A stretch of 64,000 nucleotides of DNA, taken from assembly GCF_033880585.1 (NCBI RefSeq), contig NZ_CP137624.1, forward strand, positions 682,001-746,000, written 5' to 3'. Source of the DNA: Lysinibacillus louembei. GTDB taxonomy: Bacteria > Bacillota > Bacilli > Bacillales_A > Planococcaceae. Below the pieces are notes generated by a model. The model made no database searches and was not told the origin of the DNA. It saw nothing but the letters and a program-made list of their open reading frames with translations. The position numbers and the translations under genes are program-made. Shown here in pieces: positions 35,072 to 45,823 of this stretch (position 1 is the stretch's first letter; every line of letters begins with the position of its first letter).

Positions 35072-36259
35072 ATGACAAAAACAACTGAGGTTATTACACA
35101 AACTGAAAATTTCGGTGCAAATAACTATCATCCACTACCGATTGTTATTTCAGAGGCAGAGGGTGTATGGGTAAAAGACCCAGAGGGCAATAAATATATG
35201 GATATGTTATCTGCTTATTCAGCAGTTAACCAAGGTCACCGTCATCCTAAAATTATTGAAGCATTAAAGAAGCAAGCAGATCGCGTAACATTAACATCTC
35301 GTGCATTCCACTCTGATCAGCTTGGCCCTTGGTATGAAAAAGTAAGTAAATTAACAAATAAAGAAATGGTATTGCCAATGAACACAGGTGCAGAGGCAGT
35401 TGAAACAGCAATTAAAACTGCACGTCGTTGGGCATATGAGAAAAAAGGTGTTGCGGAAAACCAAGCACATATTATCGGCTGTATCGGCAACTTCCACGGT
35501 CGTACAATGGCAGCTGTTTCTTTATCATCAGAGGCAGAATATCAACGTGGCTTCGGTCCATTATTACCAGGCTTTAGCTTAGTACCATATGGCGATATCG
35601 AAGCATTAAAAAATGCTATCACACCAAACACAGCAGCATTTATCGTAGAACCAATCCAAGGTGAAGCAGGCATCCTTATTCCACCAGCTGGCTTCTTAAA
35701 AGCAGCAAAGCAATTATGTGAAGACAACAATGTACTATTTATCGCGGACGAAATCCAAAGTGGTCTTGCGCGCTCTGGTAAAATGTTTGCATACGAATGG
35801 GAAGATATTACACCAGATATTTTAATTTTAGGTAAAGCACTAGGTGGCGGCGTATTCCCTATTTCATGTGTTGTTGCAAACCGTGACATTTTAGGTGTAT
35901 TCAACCCAGGCTCACACGGCTCAACATTCGGCGGAAACCCACTAGCATGTGCAGTATCTCTTGCAGCACTTGAAGTAATCGAAGAGGAAGATTTAGCAGC
36001 ACGCTCACAAGGCTTAGGTGACTACTTCCAAGAAGCACTTCGCCAAATCGAGCACCCTGCCATTAAAGAGGTTCGTGGACGCGGTCTATTTATCGGCTTA
36101 GAATTACACGAAGCAGCACGTCCATATTGCGAAAAATTAATGGAGCGCGGCTTATTATGTAAAGAAACACATGATACTGTAATTCGTTTTGCCCCGCCAT
36201 TAGTTATTACAAAAGAAGAATTAGATTGGGCAATCGACCAAATTAAAGCAGTGTTTTAA
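35072..36259 (+). CDS. rocD: Ornithine aminotransferase
   Basis: ATG 35072 has AAGGGGG upstream. The 395-aa class-III aminotransferase contains the PLP lysine in [14 protein letters not shown], the Asp of [15 protein letters not shown] and [15 protein letters not shown]. Sequence blocks [20 protein letters not shown] and [19 protein letters not shown] match RocD. It converts ornithine plus 2-oxoglutarate to glutamate semialdehyde, linking arginine breakdown to glutamate. Other roc genes are not in the window. Confidence 0.93.
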   Translation: MTKTTEVITQTENFGANNYHPLPIVISEAEGVWVKDPEGNKYMDMLSAYSAVNQGHRHPKIIEALKKQADRVTLTSRAFHSDQLGPWYEKVSKLTNKEMVLPMNTGAEAVETAIKTARRWAYEKKGVAENQAHIIGCIGNFHGRTMAAVSLSSEAEYQRGFGPLLPGFSLVPYGDIEALKNAITPNTAAFIVEPIQGEAGILIPPAGFLKAAKQLCEDNNVLFIADEIQSGLARSGKMFAYEWEDITPDILILGKALGGGVFPISCVVANRDILGVFNPGSHGSTFGGNPLACAVSLAALEVIEEEDLAARSQGLGDYFQEALRQIEHPAIKEVRGRGLFIGLELHEAARPYCEKLMERGLLCKETHDTVIRFAPPLVITKEELDWAIDQIKAVF

Positions 36260-36264
36260 AAAAG

Positions 36265-36312
36265 GTGCCAGGCACAGAAACAATTCTGAATTGTTTTTGT
36301 GTCTGGCATTTT
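36265..36312. repeat. Palindromic repeat, copy 1 (acts as rocD terminator)
   Basis: The 44-base hairpin begins GTGCCAGGCACAGAAACAAT, mirrors it after TCTGA with two mismatches, and is followed by TTTTAT. It sits six bases after the rocD stop. A nearly identical copy lies at 36989-37033. Confidence 0.8.
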
Positions 36313-36420
36313 ATGATTAAAAATTCAACAGTTATGATATAACACAACCTATTTTCACAAAAAATGTTAAAATAATTAGAGGCGTACCGAATTAAATTTC
36401 AATTTTAAGGAGGCTTTATC

Positions 36421-36987
36421 ATGACGACATCATTTATTTATAATGTAGTTCCCTTCGGTATCATTTTATTATTAGTCTATGCTTTCATTGATATATTTTT
36501 AGATTATTTTAGAAAATCTCAGACAGACAAAGTGCACCGTTTTGTATTTTATGGATTTCTTTTTTATTTAATAAACCTTGTTCAAATTAGATGGGGTGGG
36601 CTCATTTTCCCTGCTAAAAATACAGATACACTAAATGTTCTCGTCTCCTCCAATGCTAGCAAAACAAATACTATTTATGAAACACTTTATACTGTTGCAG
36701 CTAGTTACCATTCGTTAGCGATTATTTACAATATGCTATTATGGATTCCAGTAGGCATATTTGCTGCGCTTCTTTTCAATAAACAGCCTTTGAAGAAAAG
36801 CCTTGTCATTGTACTGATTAGTTGCTTCTCCCTAGAATTAATGGAGTTTGCTTTAGCGTATTTTGGTTTTATTTTTAAAAGTACAAGCCTATTAAATATA
36901 TTAACATTAGCAGGCTCTATGCTAGGGGTGGTTATAGGTACGTGGATAGTGAAAACACTTCCTCTGACGCGACGAGCAGCATATTAA
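36421..36987 (+). CDS. VanZ-family membrane protein
   Basis: The 188-aa protein has five helices. The end IIYNMLLWIPVGIFAALLFN with KKSLVIVLISCFSLELMEF and SLLNILTLAGSMLGVVIG matches VanZ-type proteins (glycopeptide/teicoplanin-resistance relative). Its true role in most bacteria is unknown. It is flanked on both sides by the same palindromic repeat, which may have moved or been copied with it. Confidence 0.75.
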   Translation: MTTSFIYNVVPFGIILLLVYAFIDIFLDYFRKSQTDKVHRFVFYGFLFYLINLVQIRWGGLIFPAKNTDTLNVLVSSNASKTNTIYETLYTVAASYHSLAIIYNMLLWIPVGIFAALLFNKQPLKKSLVIVLISCFSLELMEFALAYFGFIFKSTSLLNILTLAGSMLGVVIGTWIVKTLPLTRRAAY

Positions 36988-36988
36988 A

Positions 36989-37033
36989 GTGCCAGGCACA
37001 GAAACAATTCAGAATTGTTTCTGTGCCTGGCAC
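36989..37033. repeat. Palindromic repeat, copy 2 (bidirectional terminator)
   Basis: A perfect 45-base palindrome starting GTGCCAGGCACAGAAACAAT occupies exactly the space between the VanZ stop and the EamA stop on the other strand. Confidence 0.85.
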
Positions 37034-37936
37034 TCATGTTTTGCGACTTCGTATAAATGCCTCTAACGCTCCTGTTCCGATTAATACCCCAACAATAATT
37101 AACAAACAGCCAACGACTTGATTGATACCAACTGGCTCCTTCAATAAAATAGCCGTTCCGAGCAAGCTAAACAATGTGTTGAAATTACCAAAAATCGCTG
37201 TTTCAGCTGCACCTATTTTAGCGATTGCTGAGTTGTAAATTACATGCCCGATAGCTGTTGCAAAAATGGCTGATACTAATAGTAAAATGATAGCCTTTGG
37301 TGCGACGGTGGTAAACGTGATAAATTGTGCAGGCTCTATAATCAACGCGAGCAACAATAAAACAAGTGAGCCGCTCAGCATCATATAGCCTGTTAACACA
37401 ACTGGATTTAATGTTTTCGAGGCCTTACTGATCACTAAAAAGCTAAAGGCTTGAGCTAGAATCGATAGGAAGACGAATAAATCGCCTAGTGCCACACCTG
37501 TAACACCCTCTCCCCCACGTAGCACAGCCATGATAACACCAAATGCGCCAATAACAAAGCCGACAAAACGCTTCCAGCTCATTTGTGTAAAACCAAAAAC
37601 AATTGCTAGTATGGCTGTTAGCAACGGGCTAAAGCCTAATATAATACTGCCCTTTACTGCGGAAGTATTGGCTAAGCCAAATGCTAGCAAGCCATGGTGA
37701 AGCACGACACCTAATATGCTTGCCGTCATCACCGCATATATATCGCTACGCGTAGGTTTTTGCAGCTTTTTCAAAAGTGCTAAAATCCCAACGACCGTTA
37801 TCCCTGCAATGAAAATGCGCACAGCTGTCATTGTTAAGGGGCTAAAATAAGAAACGAGCAGCTTTAAAGCTACAACATTTAAGCCCCAGGCTAGCATAAC
37901 AACTAATAAAATGAGGTAAATTTTCGCTTTCCCCAT
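37034..37936 (-). CDS. EamA/DMT-family exporter
   Basis: The 300-aa protein has ten helices in two EamA halves: the first starts KIYLILLVVMLAWGLNVVAL with FSPLTMTAVRIFIAG, the second has ALGDLFVFLSILAQAFSFLV and AAETAIFGNFNTLFSLLGTA. Drug/metabolite exporters of this type move amino acids or nucleosides; no substrate clue is visible. Its stop codon abuts the repeat. Confidence 0.85.
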   Translation of the reverse strand: MGKAKIYLILLVVMLAWGLNVVALKLLVSYFSPLTMTAVRIFIAGITVVGILALLKKLQKPTRSDIYAVMTASILGVVLHHGLLAFGLANTSAVKGSIILGFSPLLTAILAIVFGFTQMSWKRFVGFVIGAFGVIMAVLRGGEGVTGVALGDLFVFLSILAQAFSFLVISKASKTLNPVVLTGYMMLSGSLVLLLLALIIEPAQFITFTTVAPKAIILLLVSAIFATAIGHVIYNSAIAKIGAAETAIFGNFNTLFSLLGTAILLKEPVGINQVVGCLLIIVGVLIGTGALEAFIRSRKT

Positions 37937-38013
37937 ATCATTCCCTTCTTTCTATTGATAAAATCTCGTACAATTAGAAACATCTTAACATATTTCACCA
38001 AGGAGTGAGGATG

Positions 38014-38571
38014 ATGATTAAAACTCTTTTCATTACAGGCTACCGCCCACATGAGCTTGGTATTTTTAATGACAAACATCCAGGCATTGAAATTATTAAA
38101 AAGGCGTTAAAAAATAAATTGCTAACATTGCTCGATGACGGTTTAGAATGGGTGATTGTTAGCGGACAATTAGGTGTTGAGCTGTGGGCAACTGAGGTTG
38201 TTCGTTCATTAAAGGAGCAGTACCCAACACTTAAATACTCCGTCATTACACCATTTTTAGAGCAGGAGAAAAATTGGAACGAGCATAAGCAGGAACTATA
38301 TCAACGAATGATTTTACAGGCTGATTTCGTAACAAGTGTGACGAAGCGACCTTATGAGGCTCCATGGCAATTCATTGAAAAGGATAAATTTATTATTGAT
38401 AACACGGATGCTATGCTGCTCGTTTATGATGAAGAAAATGAGGCTTCTCCAAAATATGTGCTCAACCTTGTGAAAAAATATATGGAGCAGCATGACACTT
38501 ACGAGCTTTTCACAATAAATGCTTACGATTTACAAATGATTGCAGAGGAAATGCAGCAGGAAAATTGGTAG
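38014..38571 (+). CDS. ypsA: YpsA-like SLOG-domain protein (DUF1273)
   Basis: Of three clustered starts (GTG 38005, ATG 38011, ATG 38014) the last has the best spacing from AAGGAG. The 185-aa protein begins IKTLFITGYRPHELGIF and carries WVIVSGQLGVELWATEVV, the nucleotide-binding glycine loop of SLOG Rossmann folds, plus FLEQEKNWNEHKQELY. In Bacillus YpsA influences cell division. The usual partner gpsB is not the next gene here. Confidence 0.88.
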   Translation: MIKTLFITGYRPHELGIFNDKHPGIEIIKKALKNKLLTLLDDGLEWVIVSGQLGVELWATEVVRSLKEQYPTLKYSVITPFLEQEKNWNEHKQELYQRMILQADFVTSVTKRPYEAPWQFIEKDKFIIDNTDAMLLVYDEENEASPKYVLNLVKKYMEQHDTYELFTINAYDLQMIAEEMQQENW

Positions 38572-38643
38572 TATGCGCATCTTTTCATATCAGGAAAATT
38601 TGATATAATACAGGCAAAGCAACATAATTAGGAGGCTCTCACT

Positions 38644-38955
38644 ATGATGAAATTAGAAATGACAGTCGAACAGCAGCCGCTCTATATTTCACACGACACA
38701 TATCGCAGAGAATGCCGTTATACGCGTGGCATTCATATCCCCGTTGATGAGTTCTCTCAAATTATTAACCTGATGGAAGAAGATACGAAGCTGTACTTTG
38801 AGTTTCATAATGTAGCGAAAAAAATTGAGCCTGGTATTTATTTGAATGGACATTCAAGCCTTGCAAGACAAATTGATGATTATTATAAAAAAATGAAAAA
38901 CACTGAGATTATTGGTCTTAACAATGGTAAGGATTTTTATGTAAAGCTAACATAA
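38644..38955 (+). CDS. Small protein of unknown function
   Basis: The 103-aa soluble protein has a AGGAGG site. It has HIPVDEFSQIINLMEEDTKLYFEF and ends in a mixed basic stretch. It is not GpsB, which usually follows ypsA. I do not recognise a family. The terminator after it is shared with pbuX on the other strand. Confidence 0.5.
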   Translation: MMKLEMTVEQQPLYISHDTYRRECRYTRGIHIPVDEFSQIINLMEEDTKLYFEFHNVAKKIEPGIYLNGHSSLARQIDDYYKKMKNTEIIGLNNGKDFYVKLT

Positions 38956-38988
38956 AAAGGAAGGTTGGGCATTTCCCCAACCTTCCTT
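38956..38988. terminator. Bidirectional terminator before pbuX end
   Basis: A 15-base stem AAAAGGAAGGTTGGG/CCCAACCTTCCTTTT lies between converging genes. Confidence 0.85.
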
Positions 38989-40260
38989 TTATTTTTTCCG
39001 TCCAATCATATTAAAGAGAATGTTCAAGACGATTGCAGTGACAGAGCCACAGACGATACCATTTGATGTTAAAATATTTATGCCATATTCCTTAGGTAAT
39101 GATTCAAACAGCTCTGGTACAACAGCTACGCCGATACCAAGCCCAACTGCAATAGCAACGATCATCGCATTTTCCATTGATTTTGCGATTTCTGGTGCAA
39201 GCATTTTAATGCCTTGTGTAATAACCATACCAAACATCGCTAGCATTGCTGCTCCAAGTACAGGTGTTGGAATAATTGTCGTTAATGCCGCAAGCTTCGG
39301 TAAAAAGCCTAATGCAACTAACATGCCACCTGTAATGAAAATTACTTTGCGGTCACGCACGCCAGATACTTGAATTAAGCCAACATTTTGCGAAAACGTC
39401 GTATACGGAAAGGCGTTAAAAATCCCACCGATAATAGAAGCTAAACCTTCTGAACGATAGCCTCTCGCTAAATCCTTTGACGTCAATTTTCTATCACAAA
39501 TATCGCTTAGTGCATAATAAACACCTGTCGATTCCACAAGCGAAACCATCGCTACTAACGTCATTGTAATAATCGCTGATGTCTCAAAGGTTGGTGTTGC
39601 TAAATAAAATGGCATTGCCACATGCAACCAAGATGCTTCGATCACTGGTGTAAAATCAACCTTCCCCATAAACACAGCAATAACTGTGCCAATAACTAGC
39701 CCTAGCAATATGGCAATTGCACGAATAAAGCCATCAAAAAAGCGGTAAATCAATATAATAATTAATAATGTGATAAAGGCTAAGCCAACATTAGATGCTG
39801 ATGCAAAATCCTCTGCTCCTTGTCCGCCACCCATATTGTTAATTGCTACAGGGATAAGACTAACCCCAATAATTGTGACAACAGAGCCTGTCACGACAGG
39901 TGGGAAAAAGCGCACTAATAAACCAAAAATACCTGAAATTAATACAATGATAATACCAGAAGCAATAATGGCACCATAAATTGCTCCTAAGCCACCTGAT
40001 GAGCCGATTGCAATAATCGGACTTACCGCTGTAAAGGTACAGCCAAGTACAACAGGTAGCCCGACACCGATATATTTGCCCTTCCATACTTGTAATAATG
40101 TTGCGATACCGCACATCATAATGTCTATTGCGACTAAATATGTCATTTGTGCTGGTGTGAAATTAAGCTCTGCACCTATAATTAACGGCACTAAAATTGC
40201 GCCTGCATACATCGCAAGTAAATGCTGGATACCTAATGTTGTTGCCTTAAAGCCGTTCAT
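38989..40260 (-). CDS. pbuX: Xanthine permease
   Basis: The 423-aa NCS2/UraA-type symporter has about 14 membrane segments and the motifs FGMVITQGIKML, NVGLIQVSGVRDRKVIF and YTTFSQNVGLI. The N-terminal QHLLAMYAGAILVPLIIG is diagnostic for the nucleobase:cation symporter-2 family. It follows xpt by 23 bases in the classical xpt-pbuX purine salvage operon, under a guanine riboswitch. Confidence 0.9.
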   Translation of the reverse strand: MNGFKATTLGIQHLLAMYAGAILVPLIIGAELNFTPAQMTYLVAIDIMMCGIATLLQVWKGKYIGVGLPVVLGCTFTAVSPIIAIGSSGGLGAIYGAIIASGIIIVLISGIFGLLVRFFPPVVTGSVVTIIGVSLIPVAINNMGGGQGAEDFASASNVGLAFITLLIIILIYRFFDGFIRAIAILLGLVIGTVIAVFMGKVDFTPVIEASWLHVAMPFYLATPTFETSAIITMTLVAMVSLVESTGVYYALSDICDRKLTSKDLARGYRSEGLASIIGGIFNAFPYTTFSQNVGLIQVSGVRDRKVIFITGGMLVALGFLPKLAALTTIIPTPVLGAAMLAMFGMVITQGIKMLAPEIAKSMENAMIVAIAVGLGIGVAVVPELFESLPKEYGINILTSNGIVCGSVTAIVLNILFNMIGRKK

Positions 40261-40283
40261 AAAAAGTTTGACCTCCTACAGTC

Positions 40284-41058
<775 letters not shown>

Positions 41059-41144
41059 TAAAATAAATTAAATTAAAGAACGTCCCAATTATACGCACCT
41101 ACTTGCTTGAATGCAAGAGCAGAAAAGCAAAAATTTTATTGGAA

Positions 41145-41840
41145 TTATTTGTTTGCTAGCTTAATTGTCGTTTGTAATTGCTCCTTGAACGCTTGAAATG
41201 CCTTACCTTCTTTGCCATAATAGCTCATGCTGCGGCATGCTAAAACTTTCACGGTATTGCCATTTTTGTAGCGAAGCTCAGCAAAAGCACCAAGCTCCTC
41301 TAGCTCCTGCACTTTACTTATTTGGCTATAATGATCTGTTAGTTGCTCAGCAAAGCTTGCTCTAAACTGCTGGACGGCCTCTGTACCATGTAAAATCATC
41401 CATTGTGGCTGAAACTCCTCCAAAACCTCTTGGAAAATAGCTTGTCCTCTTTTATATAAAGCAGGACTTTCCTTCTGTGCTTGCTTAAGCTCCTGCGCAT
41501 TCTGCACTTGCAATGTGTTAACATACGTAGCAACAGCTTGCTCATTTACTTGTTGCGCCAGCCATTCTATAAAATAAGTCGTTCCGAGATACTCTCGCGA
41601 CTTTTGCTTCATCTCATAGCCATACATTTCATCAAATAGCAGACCATTTACTAATGCATCGATATAGACACCTTCATCTGTCGTATTACTATCAATTTTT
41701 GGTGCAGCGAATGCACCTACCACAAATATTGCTGATTTATATGGATTGCCATCCACTTGAAATGGTCGAAACGCTAAGCGTGCATCGCCCTCTGTTACCC
41801 ATGCTTTTATTTTTTTATAAAATCCTGTCGATACTGCCAT
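41145..41840 (-). CDS. Protein of unknown function, UDG-superfamily-like
   Basis: ATG 41840 has GAAGGAAG upstream, giving 231 residues. The stretches FRPFQVDGNPYKSAIFVVGA and WMILHGTEAVQQFRASF are reminiscent of the uracil-DNA-glycosylase-like fold (a GxNP-like loop is not obvious). I do not recognise the protein. Probably cytoplasmic. It lies alone between the xpt leader and an MFS gene. Confidence 0.5.
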   Translation of the reverse strand: MAVSTGFYKKIKAWVTEGDARLAFRPFQVDGNPYKSAIFVVGAFAAPKIDSNTTDEGVYIDALVNGLLFDEMYGYEMKQKSREYLGTTYFIEWLAQQVNEQAVATYVNTLQVQNAQELKQAQKESPALYKRGQAIFQEVLEEFQPQWMILHGTEAVQQFRASFAEQLTDHYSQISKVQELEELGAFAELRYKNGNTVKVLACRSMSYYGKEGKAFQAFKEQLQTTIKLANK

Positions 41841-41971
41841 TTGCTTCACTTCCTTCGAACAATGATTGCTTGCATTTTAGCATACTTTCAGCGCTGTTGT
41901 AAGCAACCTTTTAGAAATCGCTATCCAGTTGCTATATAATGGAGTAATTATGAACGACGAGGAGGATCGAA

Positions 41972-43159
41972 ATGGATTCGCACCATACAAATAAAAAAAT
42001 TACTAAACAAACATGGCTATTCGTCATAGCCATTTTTCTAATTGCAACAACTTTGCGTACACCGCTTACTGTCGTTGGACCTGTCATCCCATTTATTCGA
42101 GAGGATTTAGGAATCTCTAACGGATTAGCAGGCTTTTTAACGACAATTCCCTTGTTAGCCTTTGCCATCATTTCACCATTCGCTGCACCGATTGCACGTA
42201 AATTTGGAATGGAGCATACGCTGGTTTATTCTGTCATTTTATTGGCCGCAGGCATTGTTTTACGCTCTACAGGATATACAGCCTTGCTTATTGGTGGTAC
42301 CGCATTAATCGGAATCGCAATCGCCTTTGGCAATGTGCTTATTCCTAGTTATTTCAAATTGAAATTCCCTTTACATATCGGACTTTTAATGGGTATTTAT
42401 ACAGTATCAATGAATGCTTCCGCCGGGTTAGCTGCTGGCATAAGTCATCCTATTGCCGCTGCATCAACAGGCTGGCAAGGGGCGCTTGGTTTTTCCGTCA
42501 TTCTTTGTGTAACAACGATGATTGCATGGTTGCCATTATTACGTAGCAATAAAGTAGAGACAATGACACCAAGCACGAATCAGCAACGCACAAAGCTTTC
42601 TCGCTCTGGGCTTGCTTGGGCTGTCGCTTTAACAATGGGGCTGCAATCTTTCTTTTTCTATTCTCTAGCTACATGGCTACCGGAAATATTTGTGTCACAA
42701 GGTATCGCTCCTGAAAATGCAGGCTGGATGGTTACAGTTATGCAGTTTGCGCAAATTCCGATGACTTTTATTATGCCGATTATTGCAAGCAAGCTTTCTT
42801 CTCAGCGTCCTATCGCTATATTTTTTACAATTTGCTATCTTATCGGCTTTACAGGGCTATGGTTGGAATGGACTAGCTTAGCGATTGTTTGGATGATTTT
42901 TTTAGGCTTTGCAGGTGGTGCTTCTTTTGGCTTATGTATGATGCTCTTTACATTGCGAACAAATACAGCCTATGAGGCCGCTGAATTATCAGGCTTTGCG
43001 CAATCTATCGGCTATTTACTCGCCGCTATTGGTCCAACTGCGCTAGGCTATATTCATGATGTAACGGACAGCTGGTTTGTTCCAAATGCGACTTTTCTTA
43101 TCATTACAATCATGATTTTTATTACTAGTATGATTAGCTCTCAAAATCGCACAATCTAA
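41972..43159 (+). CDS. CynX/NimT-family MFS transporter
   Basis: The 395-aa protein has 12 helices. LIATTLRTPLTVVGPVIPFI and GLAGFLTTIPLLAFAIISPF, with GNVLIPSYFKLKFPLHIGLL and SLATWLPEIFVSQG, match the CynX/NimT (cyanate/2-nitroimidazole) group, of which Bacillus YycB is a member. Substrate uncertain. RBS GGAGG is good. Confidence 0.85.
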   Translation: MDSHHTNKKITKQTWLFVIAIFLIATTLRTPLTVVGPVIPFIREDLGISNGLAGFLTTIPLLAFAIISPFAAPIARKFGMEHTLVYSVILLAAGIVLRSTGYTALLIGGTALIGIAIAFGNVLIPSYFKLKFPLHIGLLMGIYTVSMNASAGLAAGISHPIAAASTGWQGALGFSVILCVTTMIAWLPLLRSNKVETMTPSTNQQRTKLSRSGLAWAVALTMGLQSFFFYSLATWLPEIFVSQGIAPENAGWMVTVMQFAQIPMTFIMPIIASKLSSQRPIAIFFTICYLIGFTGLWLEWTSLAIVWMIFLGFAGGASFGLCMMLFTLRTNTAYEAAELSGFAQSIGYLLAAIGPTALGYIHDVTDSWFVPNATFLIITIMIFITSMISSQNRTI

Positions 43160-43221
43160 TGCGAACATTTGTGCTTTTTGTGATATAATGAAAGGTATCA
43201 TTATAGTAAGGAGTACAAATT

Positions 43222-43776
43222 TTGAAAAAAAGAAAGAAAAAACGTAAAACGAGCTTCGTCACTTCATTGCTTCAATTGTTGTTATTAGCTGCCGGTGCTG
43301 CTGGCTGGTATTATACAAAAACGTGGAAAGGCATTGTAGCTGCCATTGTTATTTATTGCATTGTCCTTATTTGTGGCACGATTTGGTTTAAAACGAGACG
43401 ACTTGCCCGCTTACGCAAAGCAGGAATTAAAGAAGTGGATGCGATGTCTGGCGAGGAATTCGAGCAGTTTTTAGGTCAATTATTCAAACGACGTGGCTAT
43501 AAAGTTTCTTATACCGCTACTTCTGGTGATTACGGAGCAGATTTAATTTTAAAGGACCGCAAAGACATTATCGCCGTACAAGCAAAGCGCTATAGCGGCA
43601 CAGTCGGCGTAAAAGCGGTGCAGGAAATTATCGGGGCGGTTAAAATGTACAATGCTACAGAGGCGTGGGTTGTTACAAATAGCCATTTTACAAAGCAAGC
43701 AATTAAGCTGGCGAATATTAATGATGTCTACTTAGTTGACCGCGAAGAGCTGATTGATTTGATTTTGAAAAAATAA
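43222..43776 (+). CDS. Membrane-anchored Mrr-type restriction endonuclease domain
   Basis: The start is TTG 43222 with AAGGAG. The 184-aa protein has a Lys/Arg-rich N-terminus and two helices (about 14-28 and 37-52). The Mrr_cat domain follows (75-184): MSGEEFEQFLGQLFKRRGY, the catalytic Asp in SGDYGADLIL, and QAKR (Gln-x-Lys) in IIAVQAKRYSGTVG. It has the PD-(D/E)xK active site of type IV-like restriction enzymes that cut methylated DNA. Membrane tethering suggests action on incoming DNA. No methylase neighbour is present. Confidence 0.75.
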   Translation: MKKRKKKRKTSFVTSLLQLLLLAAGAAGWYYTKTWKGIVAAIVIYCIVLICGTIWFKTRRLARLRKAGIKEVDAMSGEEFEQFLGQLFKRRGYKVSYTATSGDYGADLILKDRKDIIAVQAKRYSGTVGVKAVQEIIGAVKMYNATEAWVVTNSHFTKQAIKLANINDVYLVDREELIDLILKK

Positions 43777-43784
43777 TAAAAGCC

Positions 43785-43817
43785 GTCTGAATTGGATGTT
43801 CAGACGGCTTGCTTTTT
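43785..43817. terminator. Bidirectional terminator after the Mrr gene
   Basis: The stem AGCCGTCTGAA/TTCAGACGGCT is followed by TGCTTTTT. Confidence 0.8.
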
Positions 43818-44520
43818 ATTTATCTAACTTGAAAACGACATTGCCAATGCCCATTTCCACATTTATATTAATTGTTACTTCCTTATTGCCATATGCCTCA
43901 TTCACATAAGTATCCTTGCCTTGTGCAATAAAACCATCAATATCGACTGAGCCAATTCCCTTTTCCACTGTAATTTTTACTCCTACCTCTGATGGTAGAG
44001 TGACAGTCGTTTGTCCAACACCTGACTCAATTGTTGTATCAAAGCTTTTTTCCCAATCGCCACCTAAATTGACGGATAAATCACCAACACCTGTTTCAAT
44101 TTCTAAATTTTCAAGCTGTAGCCCTTGTAAATCAAGATTTGCAACAGCAGCCCCTGTCTCTACATACAAATTCATTGGTACATCTTCATTTAGCTTCAAA
44201 GCCCAGTTACTTTTTATTTCAGAAAGTGCAAGGTTTTTCGAGCCTTTTTGTTCAATTGTAAGCTCGCCTGTATCGCCAGCTAGCTTATAACGAGTATGTG
44301 GTGCCAATTTCTTTTTATTATACTCTGCAACGCCTTCTAGCCATTGCTCTGCACCCTTGGCAACTGTCACTTCACCTACACCAAGCTCAAGATTAACATC
44401 TAACTGCTTCGCTCCATCTTTCTCAACAACAATGGCTTCCTCCTCAGTTTTGCTAGGCAAAATAGAGCTACACCCCGCTAACATGGCAATCGAAACACCA
44501 AGCACTACTAATTTTTTCAT
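43816..44520 (-). CDS. Toast-rack (LiaF-like) lipoprotein
   Basis: The 234-aa product has the lipobox MLAGCSS (Cys17). The body is a series of beta segments with repeated GVG/GIG turns: LELGVGEVTVAKG, IETGVGDLSVNLG, IESGVGQTTVTLP, VEKGIGSVDIDG and VEMGIGNVVFKL. This is the toast-rack fold shared with the N-terminal part of LiaF-type and DUF2154 proteins. It should sit on the outer face of the membrane. Role unknown; LiaF relatives govern cell-envelope stress signalling. Confidence 0.8.
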   Translation of the reverse strand: MKKLVVLGVSIAMLAGCSSILPSKTEEEAIVVEKDGAKQLDVNLELGVGEVTVAKGAEQWLEGVAEYNKKKLAPHTRYKLAGDTGELTIEQKGSKNLALSEIKSNWALKLNEDVPMNLYVETGAAVANLDLQGLQLENLEIETGVGDLSVNLGGDWEKSFDTTIESGVGQTTVTLPSEVGVKITVEKGIGSVDIDGFIAQGKDTYVNEAYGNKEVTININVEMGIGNVVFKLDK

Positions 44521-44617
44521 TTTTATATCCTCCCTCTACATACTTTATCTGTTACTTTCAGTATATAGAAGCTGTATTTTTCTAGAAACCCTCCTGCGGT
44601 GGAATTGCAACTACGTC

Positions 44618-45658
44618 TTAAGGCTGATATGGTGATTTTTGATAAAAATAGTTCGGCTTGTTAATATCATTCGACATTGGCTTATGATAAATATGTGTCG
44701 TAGCTGGTGATAGCGGCGGAATTAACCATGTCCAATTGCCTGTCACTTCGCGATTTGCTGCTTGCTCCTGCTGCTCGAAAAGCTTAAATTGCTGTGCTGC
44801 TGTATGATGATCGACAATGCTAACCCCTGCCATTTTAAAGGAGTGTAGTACAGCAATATTTAACTCAACTAATGCTTTATCCTTCCATAAAGAGCTGTTT
44901 GATTCACGTGCGATGCCGATAATATCTGCTACAGCAGGCAGCATATTGTAGCGCTCCACATCAGCAAAATTGCGTGCGCCAATTTCCGTCCCCATATACC
45001 AGCCATTAAATGGTGCTGCTGTATAGTCAATCCCGCCACAGTTCAAGCGCATACTTGAAATAATTGGAACGGCATACCATTTCAACTGTAGCTCCGCAAA
45101 ATGAGGATAATCTGGATGCGTTATTTCAACTTCTAGCACATGCTTGCGCGGAATCTCAAAGCATTTCGGCTTTCGGTCATCTACTTGAATTACTAATGGC
45201 AAGACATCAAAGCGTGTTCCTTCTCCTCGCCAGCCAAGCTCCATACACATTTGCGTAAACTGTAGTGAATCTGAATCACCAACTATACCATCCTTTGTTT
45301 CATAGCCTGCATAGCGAATCAGCTGATGATTCCAAATTCTTACACGCCCCGCAGCAAAAACCGTTTGTGTTGGTCGAATTTTCCCACCATTAGTCGCAAA
45401 ATCAATATGACGCAGCAAGGCTTCGAAAATAGCTTCTTCCTCTAATAAATGGCGCTCGTCAAAAACATGGAGCGACTGCCAAAAAAGACGCCCAATGCAT
45501 TTATTGCTATTGCGCCACGCAACCCGTGCACCAAATGTTAACTCCTCTGCCGTTAGCTCATACGGTCTCTGCTGTAGTCGCTGCGTTAGCCATTCGTCTG
45601 TTTTTTGATATTCTTTTTTATATAAATTGAAAAAATCATACATTTCCTGTTGCTTCAT
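44618..45658 (-). CDS. nos: Nitric oxide synthase oxygenase
   Basis: ATG 45658 has GGAGG eight bases upstream. The 346-aa protein is a bacterial NOS oxygenase without a reductase domain. [16 protein letters not shown] supplies the heme-ligating Cys. Other family blocks are [37 protein letters not shown] (substrate-binding region with [14 protein letters not shown]) and SWxW-like [15 protein letters not shown]. It makes NO from arginine with a separate reductase and protects Bacillales from oxidants and antibiotics. A single gene. The length matches the family. Confidence 0.95.
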   Translation of the reverse strand: MKQQEMYDFFNLYKKEYQKTDEWLTQRLQQRPYELTAEELTFGARVAWRNSNKCIGRLFWQSLHVFDERHLLEEEAIFEALLRHIDFATNGGKIRPTQTVFAAGRVRIWNHQLIRYAGYETKDGIVGDSDSLQFTQMCMELGWRGEGTRFDVLPLVIQVDDRKPKCFEIPRKHVLEVEITHPDYPHFAELQLKWYAVPIISSMRLNCGGIDYTAAPFNGWYMGTEIGARNFADVERYNMLPAVADIIGIARESNSSLWKDKALVELNIAVLHSFKMAGVSIVDHHTAAQQFKLFEQQEQAANREVTGNWTWLIPPLSPATTHIYHKPMSNDINKPNYFYQKSPYQP

Positions 45659-45823
45659 TATTCCATCCTCCACTCACCTTCATTGTAGAAGATGCGTAAA
45701 GGGAAACCAATGCTTGATGCACGTCGCAAAACATGTATTTTTCATATATGACTAAATTTAGTCAAAATAAGGATAGAGAATTAAAGATTTATCAATTACT
45801 ATAAATAAAAAGGGGGAATGGAA

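Noticed and set aside
38644-38955. GpsB, expected after ypsA
   Set aside because: The protein lacks the DivIVA-like start and coiled coil of GpsB.
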